A DNA stretch of 22,043 nucleotides from JASMHC01 sp964453855 (GTDB taxonomy: Bacteria; Pseudomonadota; Alphaproteobacteria; Rhodobacterales; Rhodobacteraceae): positions 1 through 22,043 of the forward strand of contig CAYVRN010000051.1 in NCBI GenBank assembly GCA_964453855.1, read 5' to 3'. Both the position numbers and the translations under genes were made by a program. The notes below the pieces were generated by a model. It was not told where the DNA came from and searched no databases. It saw nothing but the letters and a program-made list of their open reading frames with translations. Positions 1 to 6,772 of the stretch are shown here, piece by piece (positions within the stretch are counted from its first letter, which is position 1; every line of letters begins with the position of its first letter).

Positions 1-1
1 C

Positions 2-70
2 ATCCTGTTTGACCCGGGCCACGGGCTGGAAGAGCGGCTGATCCGCAGCAGTTCGTTTAAACCTAGTTGA
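2..70 (+). CDS. nadK: C-terminal end of probable NAD kinase (partial)
   Basis: An open frame enters from the left edge and stops at TGA 68-70. It encodes 22 residues that include FDPGHGLEERLIR. From memory, NAD kinases of Rhodobacterales end in a closely similar sequence just before their stop. NAD kinase phosphorylates NAD to NADP in the cytoplasm. The codons are GC-rich and typical of the rest of the window. The gene converges on the membrane-protein gene on the other strand, and their ends overlap by 8 bases. Only the tail is visible, so the call rests on a short motif and on recall of the family, not on a domain. Confidence 0.5.
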   Translation: MLFDPGHGLEERLIRSSSFKPS

Positions 71-485
71 ACGTAATCACCGCCAGAACGACGATCAGCA
101 TCGCCAGTCCCGTGATGGAATACGCATGCGTATCAACCTTTTTGCTGTCCGGCGGTGTACCCGCTTTTCTGGCTTTGATAAGCATCACGTTCAAGCTGGC
201 GGAAAATCCGCTTAGGATGGTCACGGCCAATAGCTTTACCCAAAGCATCGTCGGGAACTCACCCAAACTGCCAAATTTCAGGAAAGCCATCCAAAGCCCC
301 GTGATCCATAAAAGGATCAGGCTGTGGGTAGCCATTTTTCCCACTGCTCCCGCGGCCAAGGCAAAGCCCGGATAGGTTACCGGATCAGCCTTTGGCATCT
401 GGCGCTTTGCAAGAATGTTGGAAAGACCGCCGCCCATTGCTGCAGCAAGGGCGATAAAGTGCAAAATAAGAAGGATATGATACAT
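63..485 (-). CDS. Small four-helix integral membrane protein (CopD/DUF2269-like, function unknown)
   Basis: This 140-residue protein is almost entirely hydrophobic. It has about four membrane segments, near residues 1-25, 48-70, 80-102 and 120-139, joined by short charged loops. The ATG at 485 is preceded by a strong ribosome binding site, GGAGGGG, at a normal distance. The general look (MGGGLSNILAKR near the N-terminus, then alternating hydrophobic helices) resembles small CopD- or DUF2269-like inner-membrane proteins. I see no metal-binding histidine pattern that would prove a copper role. It lies 51 bases downstream of the AAA ATPase gene on the same strand, so it could be the last gene of that transcript, but it may be independent. 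Function is not assignable from sequence. Confidence 0.75.
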   Translation of the reverse strand: MYHILLILHFIALAAAMGGGLSNILAKRQMPKADPVTYPGFALAAGAVGKMATHSLILLWITGLWMAFLKFGSLGEFPTMLWVKLLAVTILSGFSASLNVMLIKARKAGTPPDSKKVDTHAYSITGLAMLIVVLAVITFN

Positions 486-536
486 GGATTCCCCTCCGTC
501 CTGTTCACGTAGGGAAGGGTACTCTGATTTCCTGAA

Positions 537-1256
537 TTACCTAACGATTTCTTCGTCCTCGACGAACAGGTTTGCCCAAGCCCGATCCACAAGATCCGGC
601 GTCATGCGATAGGGGATGCTTTCGAAGTCACAGATTGTTTTGATTTGATCCAACAGGAAGGTCGGTTGGTAGTTGGCAAACACATTGCCGATTGTCGGGA
701 AATTGTTGCGGATCAAATGGACCAGTCCGGCTTGATCCATTTCAATTCCTTTCGCACGCGCAACGAGAGCGAAAATTTTCAAAAAGTCTTGTTTCGATGG
801 ACCGTCGATTTTCACCTTATAGAAAATCCGGCGCAGGGCGGCTTGGTCGAAAATCTTGTTCGGATGGAAGTTTGTCGAGAAGATCACCAAAGTATCGAAC
901 GGCACTTCGAATTTCTCGCCCGAGTTCAGGGCAAGGAAATCGCGTTGTTCTTCCAGCGGAACGATCCAGCGGTTGACGATGGCCTGCGGCGGCTCGGCCT
1001 GACGGCCAAGGTCGTCGATGATGAAGATGCCACCGGTTGCCTTCATCTGCATTGAAGCCTGATATGTGCGCGCTTTGTGATCATAGATCAGGTCAAGCAT
1101 CGACAAAGACAGCTCTCCGCCGGTGATCACGGTCGGACGCTGGCAGCGCACATAGCGGCGGTCGTAGGAATCGCGCTTGCGCAGCGAATTCGAATCCATC
1201 AGGTCCTCGACCGGCGAATGCAGAACCGGATCGAAAACGGTGATCACCTGACCCGC
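537..1256 (-). CDS. Tad-locus-associated AAA family ATPase, C-terminal part (interrupted by assembly gap)
   Basis: The frame runs out of the N gap, beginning AGQVITVFDPV, and stops at TAA 537-539. It encodes about 239 residues. A Walker B-like segment, GGIFIIDDLGR, followed by a sensor-1-like segment, LVIFSTNF, and an arginine-finger candidate, ALRRIF, marks it as a AAA ATPase related to RuvB/MoxR-type proteins. The Walker A loop must lie in the gap. A GTG at 1247 could serve as a start, but coding similarity continues past it into the gap, so that start is rejected. From memory, genes of this type regularly sit at the end of Tad pilus loci in Rhodobacterales; their molecular role is not established. 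Its N-terminus is probably the fragment at 1357-1401. Confidence 0.8.
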   Translation of the reverse strand, partial: AGQVITVFDPVLHSPVEDLMDSNSLRKRDSYDRRYVRCQRPTVITGGELSLSMLDLIYDHKARTYQASMQMKATGGIFIIDDLGRQAEPPQAIVNRWIVPLEEQRDFLALNSGEKFEVPFDTLVIFSTNFHPNKIFDQAALRRIFYKVKIDGPSKQDFLKIFALVARAKGIEMDQAGLVHLIRNNFPTIGNVFANYQPTFLLDQIKTICDFESIPYRMTPDLVDRAWANLFVEDEEIVR

Positions 1257-1356
1257 NNNNNNNNNNNNNNNNNNNNNNNNNNNNNNNNNNNNNNNNNNNN
1301 NNNNNNNNNNNNNNNNNNNNNNNNNNNNNNNNNNNNNNNNNNNNNNNNNNNNNNNN
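1257..1356. other. Assembly gap of exactly 100 N
   Basis: One hundred Ns in a row is the usual placeholder for a gap of unknown length. It falls inside the AAA ATPase gene. With the placeholder counted, the distance from the putative start (1401) to the stop (537) is 865 bases, which is not a multiple of three. The true gap is therefore not 100 bases if both ends belong to one gene. Confidence 0.97.
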
Positions 1357-1401
1357 CTTGGGTGAAGCAGGGATCATCGGGTTTGACGGCATCATGTTCA
1401 T
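1357..1401 (-). CDS. Probable N-terminus of the same AAA ATPase (15 codons before gap)
   Basis: An ATG at 1401 opens a frame reading MNMMPSNPMIPASPK before it enters the gap. From memory, related Rhodobacterales ATPases begin with a short proline- and serine-rich stretch ending in SPK, followed by a helical domain and then the Walker A loop, which fits this piece. No clear Shine-Dalgarno sequence is visible upstream, and the frame stays open for some codons before the ATG, so the exact start is uncertain. The fragment follows cpaA on the same strand after 96 bases. It is too short for a firm identification on its own. Confidence 0.5.
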
Positions 1402-1497
1402 ATCGCGCAGTCCATCGCTGGGAAACGGTCGGGTTTATCCCGAGGTACCGTAACGATGGGGCGGATTTGTGGCCGATGCTCGGCGATTTTTCGCGAT

Positions 1498-1986
1498 TTA
1501 GCCGACTGCGGCCATGCCGAGATAGATCAGCAAGGTTGCTGTCAGGGACAGGCCCATAGGAAATTCACGGGTACGCTGCCAGCTTTCCCAATCGGGGAAG
1601 GCTTTTTTCAAGTAAATGCGACCCGAAAGGCGATGCACCAAAAGCGCAACCGGTCCCATAAGTGCCAGCATGATCAGAACAAATCCCACATCGGCGGGTG
1701 CGATGAAAAGGGCGCCCGCGGCCATGAACTTGGCGTCCCCAGCGCCCAACAGCTTGGCTGTCGACAAAAGGAACCCCGCGACCAGAGCGACGACGAGGCC
1801 GACAAACCGCCACAAGAACGCGTCCAGTGGCAAGACCAACAGGCCGACCACGATATAGACCGCGACCATCGCCAGAACCGTGACGTTCGGAATTTTCATA
1901 TATTTCAGGTCGTTGAATGCGACGATCAAACAAACGGGTAACAATGTTACAAAGAACCACAGGTCGGGATTGGCTGTTTCAAACAT
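1498..1986 (-). CDS. cpaA: Prepilin peptidase, A24 family (CpaA/TadV)
   Basis: The 162-residue inner-membrane aspartyl protease is expected to cleave the leader of the Flp prepilin on the cytoplasmic face of the membrane. The two catalytic aspartates are visible: D26 in the FNDLKYMKIPN segment and D84 in the GxGD motif LLGAGDAKF. Both are placed as expected for the short TadV/CpaA form, which lacks the methylase domain of PilD. Hydrophobic segments alternate along the whole chain. The ATG at 1986 lies two bases past the stop of the upstream TPR gene, so the two are probably translationally coupled; no strong ribosome binding site is seen. Its likely substrate is the pilin encoded at 4353-4550. 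Confidence 0.92.
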   Translation of the reverse strand: MFETANPDLWFFVTLLPVCLIVAFNDLKYMKIPNVTVLAMVAVYIVVGLLVLPLDAFLWRFVGLVVALVAGFLLSTAKLLGAGDAKFMAAGALFIAPADVGFVLIMLALMGPVALLVHRLSGRIYLKKAFPDWESWQRTREFPMGLSLTATLLIYLGMAAVG

Positions 1987-1988
1987 GG

Positions 1989-2855
1989 TCAGTTGGTCAC
2001 TTTGTTGTCCAGCGCACTCAGGCTGCGCACGGCGGCCTCGAAATACTGGGGATGGCTGTTGATGGCTTCGCGCAATAGGCCCTTGCCGATATTGACGTCA
2101 CCGTTTTTGATTGCGGTAAGAGCCAGCGTGTATAGCAGCTCGGCGCGTTCTGTCTGGGTCATCTGCATGACAGGCAGGTCGTATTTGCGCTGGGCACCTC
2201 GCGCCATCATCAGATTGTTTTTCGAGGTAAACAGCTTGCTGTTCTGGCGGACGGCCTCGAGAAACAGCATCTCGGCATCTGCATAGTTGCCACGGATCAG
2301 GTTGGAATAGCCCCAATTGTTCAGAATTGCGGCGGGTTGTGTGGTTAGACCAGATGCGGTCTCGTAAAACTCGTCGGCTTTGTCCCACTCCTCGTTGGCG
2401 TCAGCGACCATCGCTTCAAGCCGGTAGCGTTGATAGGTTTCAAAGGTCGGAGGGACCTGGTTCAGAACCTCCTTCGCCGCATCCCATTGCCCCGCGCGGA
2501 TCAGGGCGTCGGCCAGATTGACCCGATCTGCATCAACCGCTTCGGGGTGTGCGACGACATCTGACCATACTGTCACGGCTTCGGCGGCGCGACCATCGCG
2601 AACCAAAGATAGCGCCAGCCCACGGCTGAATTCGATATTGTCGGGGCTGGTGTTGAGCTGACGGCGGAAATAGCCGACCGCTTCCGAAGCCTCAGCAATG
2701 GTCAGCATGATTTCGTTTAGGTTTTCCCCGTCCTCGCCTTTGACAGCGTTGACGGCGTCCGCAATCGGGTCTTTCGACAGTTGAAAGCCCTCTTCGCATG
2801 CCGACAGTGCAAGAATACTGCCCAGCATTGCGCTGACTATAATCGGAGATCGCAT
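1989..2855 (-). CDS. TPR-repeat lipoprotein of the Tad pilus locus
   Basis: The 288-residue protein begins with a lipoprotein signal peptide whose lipobox LSAC places the acylated cysteine at residue 20. The mature part is helical with several TPR-like units, for example around residues 60-95, 100-165 and 172-205 (ILNNWGYSNLIRGNYADAEMLFLEA is one unit in outline). TadD-type TPR lipoproteins help assemble or localise the outer-membrane secretin of Flp pili. This is the second of two adjacent TPR lipoprotein genes, which is common in Rhodobacterales tad loci. It lies between the shorter TPR lipoprotein gene and cpaA on one strand. The start is supported by the signal peptide; the ribosome binding site is weak. 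Confidence 0.85.
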   Translation of the reverse strand: MRSPIIVSAMLGSILALSACEEGFQLSKDPIADAVNAVKGEDGENLNEIMLTIAEASEAVGYFRRQLNTSPDNIEFSRGLALSLVRDGRAAEAVTVWSDVVAHPEAVDADRVNLADALIRAGQWDAAKEVLNQVPPTFETYQRYRLEAMVADANEEWDKADEFYETASGLTTQPAAILNNWGYSNLIRGNYADAEMLFLEAVRQNSKLFTSKNNLMMARGAQRKYDLPVMQMTQTERAELLYTLALTAIKNGDVNIGKGLLREAINSHPQYFEAAVRSLSALDNKVTN

Positions 2856-2886
2856 GACCTGTGCGCCTCTACTGCTCGGTTACCGG

Positions 2887-3444
2887 TTACTCCGAATTGG
2901 TGAGAAGAAAATCACCTTGCCCACGGTGTACCAGTTTGTATTCGTTTTGATTGACCGCATCATACGCAGGATTGTCAAGATTTGCGATAGCTAAGCGCAA
3001 GTTCTCGCGGATTTCGTTATTTGAGCCACCCGAAAGCACGAATGCACGGCGAAATACCTGTCTGGCTTCGGCGAAATTCCCCTGACTCATCAAGGCGACA
3101 CCCAAATTATTCCAAGCCGGGGCCGAGGTTTCGTCTTTGGTAACAGCACGGCGCAACAGCTCTTCAGCCTGATTGATCCGCCCCAGTTGCAGGCTGGCGC
3201 TGCCCAGACCAGTCAGCACATCGGCGGTCATGCCGTGGGTTGCTGCTGCGCGGATGTAGGAGTCATAGGCCAGTTCGTACTCTTCGGCGGCCATCAGTCG
3301 GTCGCCGACGATCAACCCGTCCACGGCTTCTTTGCGCAAATCAAAAGCAGGGGCATGACGCCCATCACCTGAAACGCCAAGACCGCCTGTGGTGCAGGCG
3401 GTCAAAAGCAATCCCGAGATTAGAAGCAGGATGGTCCGAACCAT
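2887..3444 (-). CDS. tadD: TPR-repeat lipoprotein, TadD-like
   Basis: The 185-residue protein has a lipobox, LTAC, with the lipidated cysteine at residue 17, and then two to three TPR units. A typical one is around residues 105-135 (SAPAWNNLGVALMSQGNFAEA). The length and the position directly after tadC fit TadD, the outer-membrane lipoprotein needed for Flp pilus biogenesis. The ATG at 3444 has an AGGAG ribosome binding site seven bases upstream and lies 12 bases after the tadC stop, so the two form one transcript. Which of the two TPR genes is the true tadD orthologue cannot be decided here. Confidence 0.85.
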   Translation of the reverse strand: MVRTILLLISGLLLTACTTGGLGVSGDGRHAPAFDLRKEAVDGLIVGDRLMAAEEYELAYDSYIRAAATHGMTADVLTGLGSASLQLGRINQAEELLRRAVTKDETSAPAWNNLGVALMSQGNFAEARQVFRRAFVLSGGSNNEIRENLRLAIANLDNPAYDAVNQNEYKLVHRGQGDFLLTNSE

Positions 3445-3456
3445 CGCGGTCTCCTG

Positions 3457-4122
3457 TTAAATCTGCATCGATGTCATCATCGTGTAGATATCATAGACGG
3501 ATGGCCCCACCAGCAAAATGATCAATGGTGGAACTGTTAACATCATAGTCGCGAGTGTCATTTTCGTCGGGATCTTGTTTGCCTTTTCTTCGGCGCGCAT
3601 GACCCGCTTGTCGCGCATTTCGTCTGAATAGACCCGAAGCGCTTCCGAGATCGAGGTACCAAAGGTTTGCGACTGGATCAGAACGGTCACAAAGCTCGAG
3701 ATATCCTGAACTCCGGTGCGCTCTGCCATGTCGCGCAGAACGGCTGCGCGTTCCTTGCCGGCTTTCATTTCATGGGCAACGATTTCGTATTCTTCCGCCA
3801 GTTCAGGAAAGGCCGAGCGTAATTCGCGGGCAACACGCAGAATGGTTTGGTCCAGCGACTGGCCAGCCTCGACACAGATCAGCATCATATCAAGCGAGTC
3901 GGGAAAACCGTCGATGATCGCTTGCTGACGTGCGGCCTGACGCTTGTTGACCCAGAACTTCGGGAACATATAGCCACCAGCTCCAGGGCCCATAATGTAC
4001 ATGATCTGTTGTTGGGTGGTCAGATCTTCGGGTGAAATCGCGCCGTAAATGACGGCGTAGGCAGTTCCAGCAACAAGCCCTACAATTCCAAGTGTGAATT
4101 GCAAAAAGTGGAACATCCGCAC
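3457..4122 (-). CDS. tadC: TadC, type II secretion F-domain membrane protein, 5'-truncated
   Basis: This is the inner-membrane platform protein of the Flp pilus. The visible part contains a membrane segment near residues 5-28, a T2SSF cytoplasmic domain (GFPDSLDMMLICVEAGQSLD, then TFGTSISEALRVYSDEMRDKR) and two C-terminal hydrophobic stretches. GTG 4122 is the first possible start codon. However, homologous coding sequence continues upstream in the same frame to 4341 without any ATG, GTG or TTG, and the family's N-terminal membrane helix is missing. An AAAGGGG sequence five bases before the GTG might permit internal initiation of a 221-residue protein. The gene is therefore either a shortened functional form or a pseudogene left by a deletion. 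Confidence 0.85.
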   Translation of the reverse strand: MRMFHFLQFTLGIVGLVAGTAYAVIYGAISPEDLTTQQQIMYIMGPGAGGYMFPKFWVNKRQAARQQAIIDGFPDSLDMMLICVEAGQSLDQTILRVARELRSAFPELAEEYEIVAHEMKAGKERAAVLRDMAERTGVQDISSFVTVLIQSQTFGTSISEALRVYSDEMRDKRVMRAEEKANKIPTKMTLATMMLTVPPLIILLVGPSVYDIYTMMTSMQI

Positions 4123-4341
4123 CGCCCCTTTCGAGCGGTAACCAGCCTGAAGCAGCTTCTTGCGAACAGCAGAATAGCTTTCTTCATCCTGAGGCTCCAG
4201 AAGCGAGGAATACTTTTGCAGTTTGTCCTTGTCAGACTTCGTGCGAAGGCGTGTCTTTTGCGTTTTTGTGTCTTCGTAGTCGCCTTTTTCTTTACGTGCC
4301 AGGGACCGGCCTTTAGAATCTGTATCGGGTCTAACCCCTGG
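4123..4341 (-). other. Start-less upstream part of the tadC reading frame
   Basis: In frame with tadC, this stretch reads through 73 codons. They include a lysine- and arginine-rich linker and then the segments LLEPQDEES, AVRKKLLQAGYRSK and GAVRMFHF. From memory these match the conserved linker of Rhodobacterales TadC that joins the first membrane helix to the rest. No ATG, GTG or TTG codon occurs in it, and an in-frame TAG at 4342-4344 closes it upstream. The expected 30-40 residue N-terminal helix is absent, and the flp stop codon lies only nine bases further upstream. A deletion ending inside tadC would explain this. The bases GCCAGGG near the left end and CCCTGGC about 34 bases on form a short inverted repeat. 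Confidence 0.7.
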
Positions 4342-4352
4342 CTAAACCGCTA

Positions 4353-4550
4353 TTACGGAGTAGCTGCGCCCGAAGCAACGTCGATCGACTGTGCATAGGT
4401 GTCGATGTTGCCTGAAACGGCGGTCGAGGTGCTGCGGATCGAGCTACCTGCTGCGACGCCCATTGCAACGATAGCTGCGGTCAGAGCAACCCAGTCAATC
4501 GATACGGCGCCGTCTTCGTCTTTTACAAAAGCGTTCAGAAACTTAGTCAT
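4353..4550 (-). CDS. flp: Flp family type IVb pilin
   Basis: The 65-residue prepilin has a short charged leader (MTKFLNAFVKDEDG) followed by the hydrophobic helix that forms the pilus core. The cleavage point is after G14, and the mature protein begins AVSIDW. The usual E5-Y6 of Flp pilins is replaced by D5-W6, a variant I recall from Rhodobacterales. The prepilin peptidase at 1498-1986 would process it. The ATG at 4550 is chosen because GGAGGG lies seven bases upstream; a TTG at 4565 would add five residues but overlaps that ribosome binding site. It is the first gene of the pilus block. Its stop abuts the truncated tadC frame, where several tad genes would normally intervene. Confidence 0.9.
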   Translation of the reverse strand: MTKFLNAFVKDEDGAVSIDWVALTAAIVAMGVAAGSSIRSTSTAVSGNIDTYAQSIDVASGAATP

Positions 4551-4836
4551 GTTATGTCCCTCCAAAGGATCGGTTAGATAGTTTGTTTCCTACCGAAACG
4601 TCTGGGCTTTCCTCTCTCGCCGTTTTCGCCTCGGGATGACTAACTTTTGATCCTGAAATCAGGCGGGAATTAGGCCGGTTCGGGGGTTTTTTGGGAAATC
4701 TTTTGTCTAATTGCTTTATTCGAAAGGTGATATTTATAATATCCCTTTGAGATATTTTCCCTGTAATTTTAAGGCTAATCGCTCTTTACCTTAGGTTATC
4801 TTTGGGCCTGTTTTACTGCCCCAATTTGGTGGCCTG
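4551..4836 (-). promoter_or_regulatory. AT-rich gene-free leader upstream of flp
   Basis: No credible coding region exists here on either strand. The stretch 4690-4800 is clearly richer in A and T than the rest of the window and very likely contains the flp promoter. I could not pick reliable -35 and -10 boxes. A short inverted repeat, CCTGAAATCAGG, lies at 4652-4663. Pilin genes are highly expressed and usually have their own promoter, which fits the strong ribosome binding site next to this region. Confidence 0.55.
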
Positions 4837-4872
4837 AAAAAAAACTTGGGCGACCCACACGGGATCGCCCAA
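4837..4872 (-). terminator. Rho-independent terminator of the scoAB operon
   Basis: On the minus strand, TTGGGCGA pairs with TCGCCCAA across an inner GGG/CCC extension with a four-base loop, and eight Ts follow after one G. It begins 27 bases past the scoB stop codon. The stem and the uninterrupted T-run make this a textbook intrinsic terminator. It also separates scoAB from the flp leader. Confidence 0.92.
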
Positions 4873-4898
4873 ATGATTTATTTTTAAAAATCGGTGAT

Positions 4899-5525
4899 TC
4901 AGATGATCGTTGCGTCGGTTTTGGCAATCACCTCTTCGCGGGTGACGCCGGGCGCCAGTTCCACGATGTGCAGGCCTTTGTGTTCAACCTCAAAGACGCA
5001 CATATCGGTGATGATCATATCGACCACACCTTTGCCGGTTAGCGGCAGAGTGCATTCCTTTAGAACCTTGGTTTCACCGTGCTTGTTGCAATGATCCATT
5101 ACAACAATCACGCGGCCCACACCGGCCACCAGATCCATCGCGCCACCCATGCCTTTGACCAGTTTGCCCGGAATCATCCAGTTGGCCAGATCGCCGTTTT
5201 CGGCAACTTCCATTGCGCCAAGGATCGCCATTGCGATCTTGCCACCGCGGATCATGCCAAAGCTTGTCGCACTGTCGAAGTAAGCCGAATGCGGCAGCTC
5301 GGTGATCGTTTGCTTGCCTGCGTTGATCAAATCAGGGTCTTCGTCGCCTTCGTAGGGGAAAGGACCCATGCCCAGCATGCCGTTTTCCGATTGCAGCGTC
5401 ACGGTCATACCTTCGGGAATGTAGTTAGACACCAGCGTCGGAATGCCGATGCCAAGGTTCACATACATACCGTCTTCTAGTTCTTGCGCCGCTCGCGCGG
5501 CCATTTGATTGCGATCCCAAGCCAT
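4899..5525 (-). CDS. scoB: 3-oxoacid CoA-transferase subunit B
   Basis: This 208-residue subunit carries the catalytic glutamate of succinyl-CoA:3-ketoacid CoA-transferase, E47 in the SENGMLGMGP motif, preceded by the YVNLGIGIPT glycine-rich loop near residue 21. With ScoA it moves CoA from succinyl-CoA to acetoacetate in the cytoplasm, feeding ketone bodies into acetoacetyl-CoA. Length is normal. The ATG at 5525 shares one base with the scoA stop codon (TAATG) and has GGAGGA upstream, so the two subunits are translated together in equal amounts. The frame is open further upstream, but that part only overlaps scoA. A terminator follows 27 bases after the stop. Confidence 0.95.
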   Translation of the reverse strand: MAWDRNQMAARAAQELEDGMYVNLGIGIPTLVSNYIPEGMTVTLQSENGMLGMGPFPYEGDEDPDLINAGKQTITELPHSAYFDSATSFGMIRGGKIAMAILGAMEVAENGDLANWMIPGKLVKGMGGAMDLVAGVGRVIVVMDHCNKHGETKVLKECTLPLTGKGVVDMIITDMCVFEVEHKGLHIVELAPGVTREEVIAKTDATII

Positions 5526-6229
5526 TATGCTTCCTCCCGCTTGCGCACGGTGCGCTGTTCGATCCGCTTTTCGTGCGTGCCGGTGATGATTCGATGCACG
5601 TAGACGCCCGGAAGATGGATGTTGTCGGGGTCCAAAGTGCCAGGTTCGACAATCTCTTCCACCTCGACCACGCAGATTTTGCCGCACATTGCGGCGGGCG
5701 GGTTAAAGTTGCGGGCGGTTTTGCGGAACACAAGGTTGCCAGTGGTGTCGGCCTTCCATGCCTTCACAATGGCAAGGTCCGCGAAAATTCCGCGCTCAAG
5801 GATATAGTCCTGACCGTCGAATTCTTTCACTTCTTTGCCTTCAGCAATCACAGTGCCCACGCCGGTTTTGGTGTAGAACCCCGGGATGCCCGCACCACCT
5901 GCGCGCATACGCTCGGCCAAGGTGCCCTGAGGCGTGAACTCCAGTTCCAGCTCGCCCGACAGATACTGGCGCATGAACTCTGCGTTCTCGCCAACATAAG
6001 ACGAGATCATTTTCTTGACCTGTCGTGTTTGCAACAATATCCCGATGCCGAAATCATCGATGCCGGCGTTGTTCGAAGCAAAGGTCAGATCCTTAACGCC
6101 GCTTTCCTTGATCGCCTGCAACAGCAACTCCGGAATACCGCTTAGTCCGAACCCACCCGAGGCAATCAGCATGCCGTCGTGCAGGATACCGTCCAATGCC
6201 TCGGCGGCATTTGCATAGACTTTTCCCAT
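5525..6229 (-). CDS. scoA: 3-oxoacid CoA-transferase subunit A
   Basis: The 234-residue partner of ScoB contains the CoA-binding loop GGFGLSGIPELL at about residues 25-36 and the conserved FASNNAG and GAGIPGFYTKTGVGT segments. The start at ATG 6229 is favoured by an ideal AGGAGGG sequence six bases upstream. The longer frame to 6277 would begin before that ribosome binding site and adds residues without family resemblance. It is the first gene of a two-gene operon ending at the terminator at 4837-4872. No operator could be recognised in the roughly 100 bases before it. The enzyme is used for acetoacetate and polyhydroxybutyrate-derived carbon; substrate preference cannot be read from the sequence. 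Confidence 0.95.
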   Translation of the reverse strand: MGKVYANAAEALDGILHDGMLIASGGFGLSGIPELLLQAIKESGVKDLTFASNNAGIDDFGIGILLQTRQVKKMISSYVGENAEFMRQYLSGELELEFTPQGTLAERMRAGGAGIPGFYTKTGVGTVIAEGKEVKEFDGQDYILERGIFADLAIVKAWKADTTGNLVFRKTARNFNPPAAMCGKICVVEVEEIVEPGTLDPDNIHLPGVYVHRIITGTHEKRIEQRTVRKREEA

Positions 6230-6327
6230 AAAGCCCTCCTGTAAGTGAAATACTTGAAACGGATATGGGCTGTTCACAGGTCTGGAGTCAATGAAATGCA
6301 GGCCAATTCAGCCCTGAATAGGTAGTC

Positions 6328-6723
6328 CTACTTATATGACTCTTTCGGGGCAAATCGCCGTAATATCCCGATAGCAATAGCGACTTCCAGCAGGCTAAGC
6401 GGCACAGCTATTGGCAATATACCAAATGGCAGTACGGCCATGTTGCCGGTGACCAGCCACATCATCAGAAATCCTACCGTCCATGCAAGCGCCAGCGTTT
6501 CCCAAAAGCTGAACCGTTTCAGCATAACATGGATACAAGCCGCAAATACCATGGACCATAGCCCCCAGACCAAACCGTTAATCGGCTCGCCCGGAAATAC
6601 CAGTCCGAGTGAGGCGTAATGATCGACCCAAAGCCCCTTAATCAGCACTTCGTTTCGAAAAAACTCGGACACAGAAATCCAAATACCGGCCGAGACGACC
6701 GGAACGATAGTTGATTTTAACAA
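6328..6723 (-). CDS. Hypothetical small integral membrane protein
   Basis: The protein of about 131 residues has roughly four hydrophobic segments, near residues 5-20, 45-66, 73-92 and 95-120, and a basic C-terminus (RRFAPKESYK). I do not recognise a family. The frame is open to a TTG at 6741, but a purine-rich GGGGGAG lies just downstream of that codon and about six bases before another TTG at 6723. I therefore prefer 6723. No ATG is available near the N-terminus. The gene follows topA by 49 bases on the same strand, and its ribosome binding site lies inside the inverted repeat after topA, which could limit its translation. Membrane location is the only safe prediction. Confidence 0.7.
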   Translation of the reverse strand: MLKSTIVPVVSAGIWISVSEFFRNEVLIKGLWVDHYASLGLVFPGEPINGLVWGLWSMVFAACIHVMLKRFSFWETLALAWTVGFLMMWLVTGNMAVLPFGILPIAVPLSLLEVAIAIGILRRFAPKESYK

Positions 6724-6724
6724 A

Positions 6725-6772
6725 ACCAAGCTCCCCCGCAATATTATCGGGAAAGCTTATGAAGAGCTTGGT
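6725..6772 (-). terminator. Nine-base-pair hairpin directly after topA, possible terminator over the next gene's RBS
   Basis: Immediately after the topA stop on the minus strand, ACCAAGCTC is matched by a perfect GAGCTTGGT 30 bases further on, and TTTGTT follows. A smaller CCCG/CGGG hairpin can form in the loop. It resembles a weak intrinsic terminator. The right arm overlaps the purine-rich ribosome binding site of the small membrane protein gene, so it may also act on translation. Confidence 0.55.

Noticed and set aside
1245..1247. GTG start for a complete 236-residue ATPase
   Set aside because: Family-like sequence continues upstream into the gap and a Walker A loop is lacking, so the gene is not complete from here.
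1093..1401. 102-residue minus-strand frame running through the N gap
   Set aside because: It only exists because the 100-N placeholder joins two unrelated frames; only the first 15 codons are usable.
4563..4565. TTG start adding five residues to Flp
   Set aside because: It overlaps the GGAGGG that serves the ATG at 4550, and the longer leader is not needed.
4652..4663. CCTGAAATCAGG as an operator for flp
   Set aside because: Arms are only five bases and one such repeat is expected by chance in a region this size; mentioned only in the leader description.
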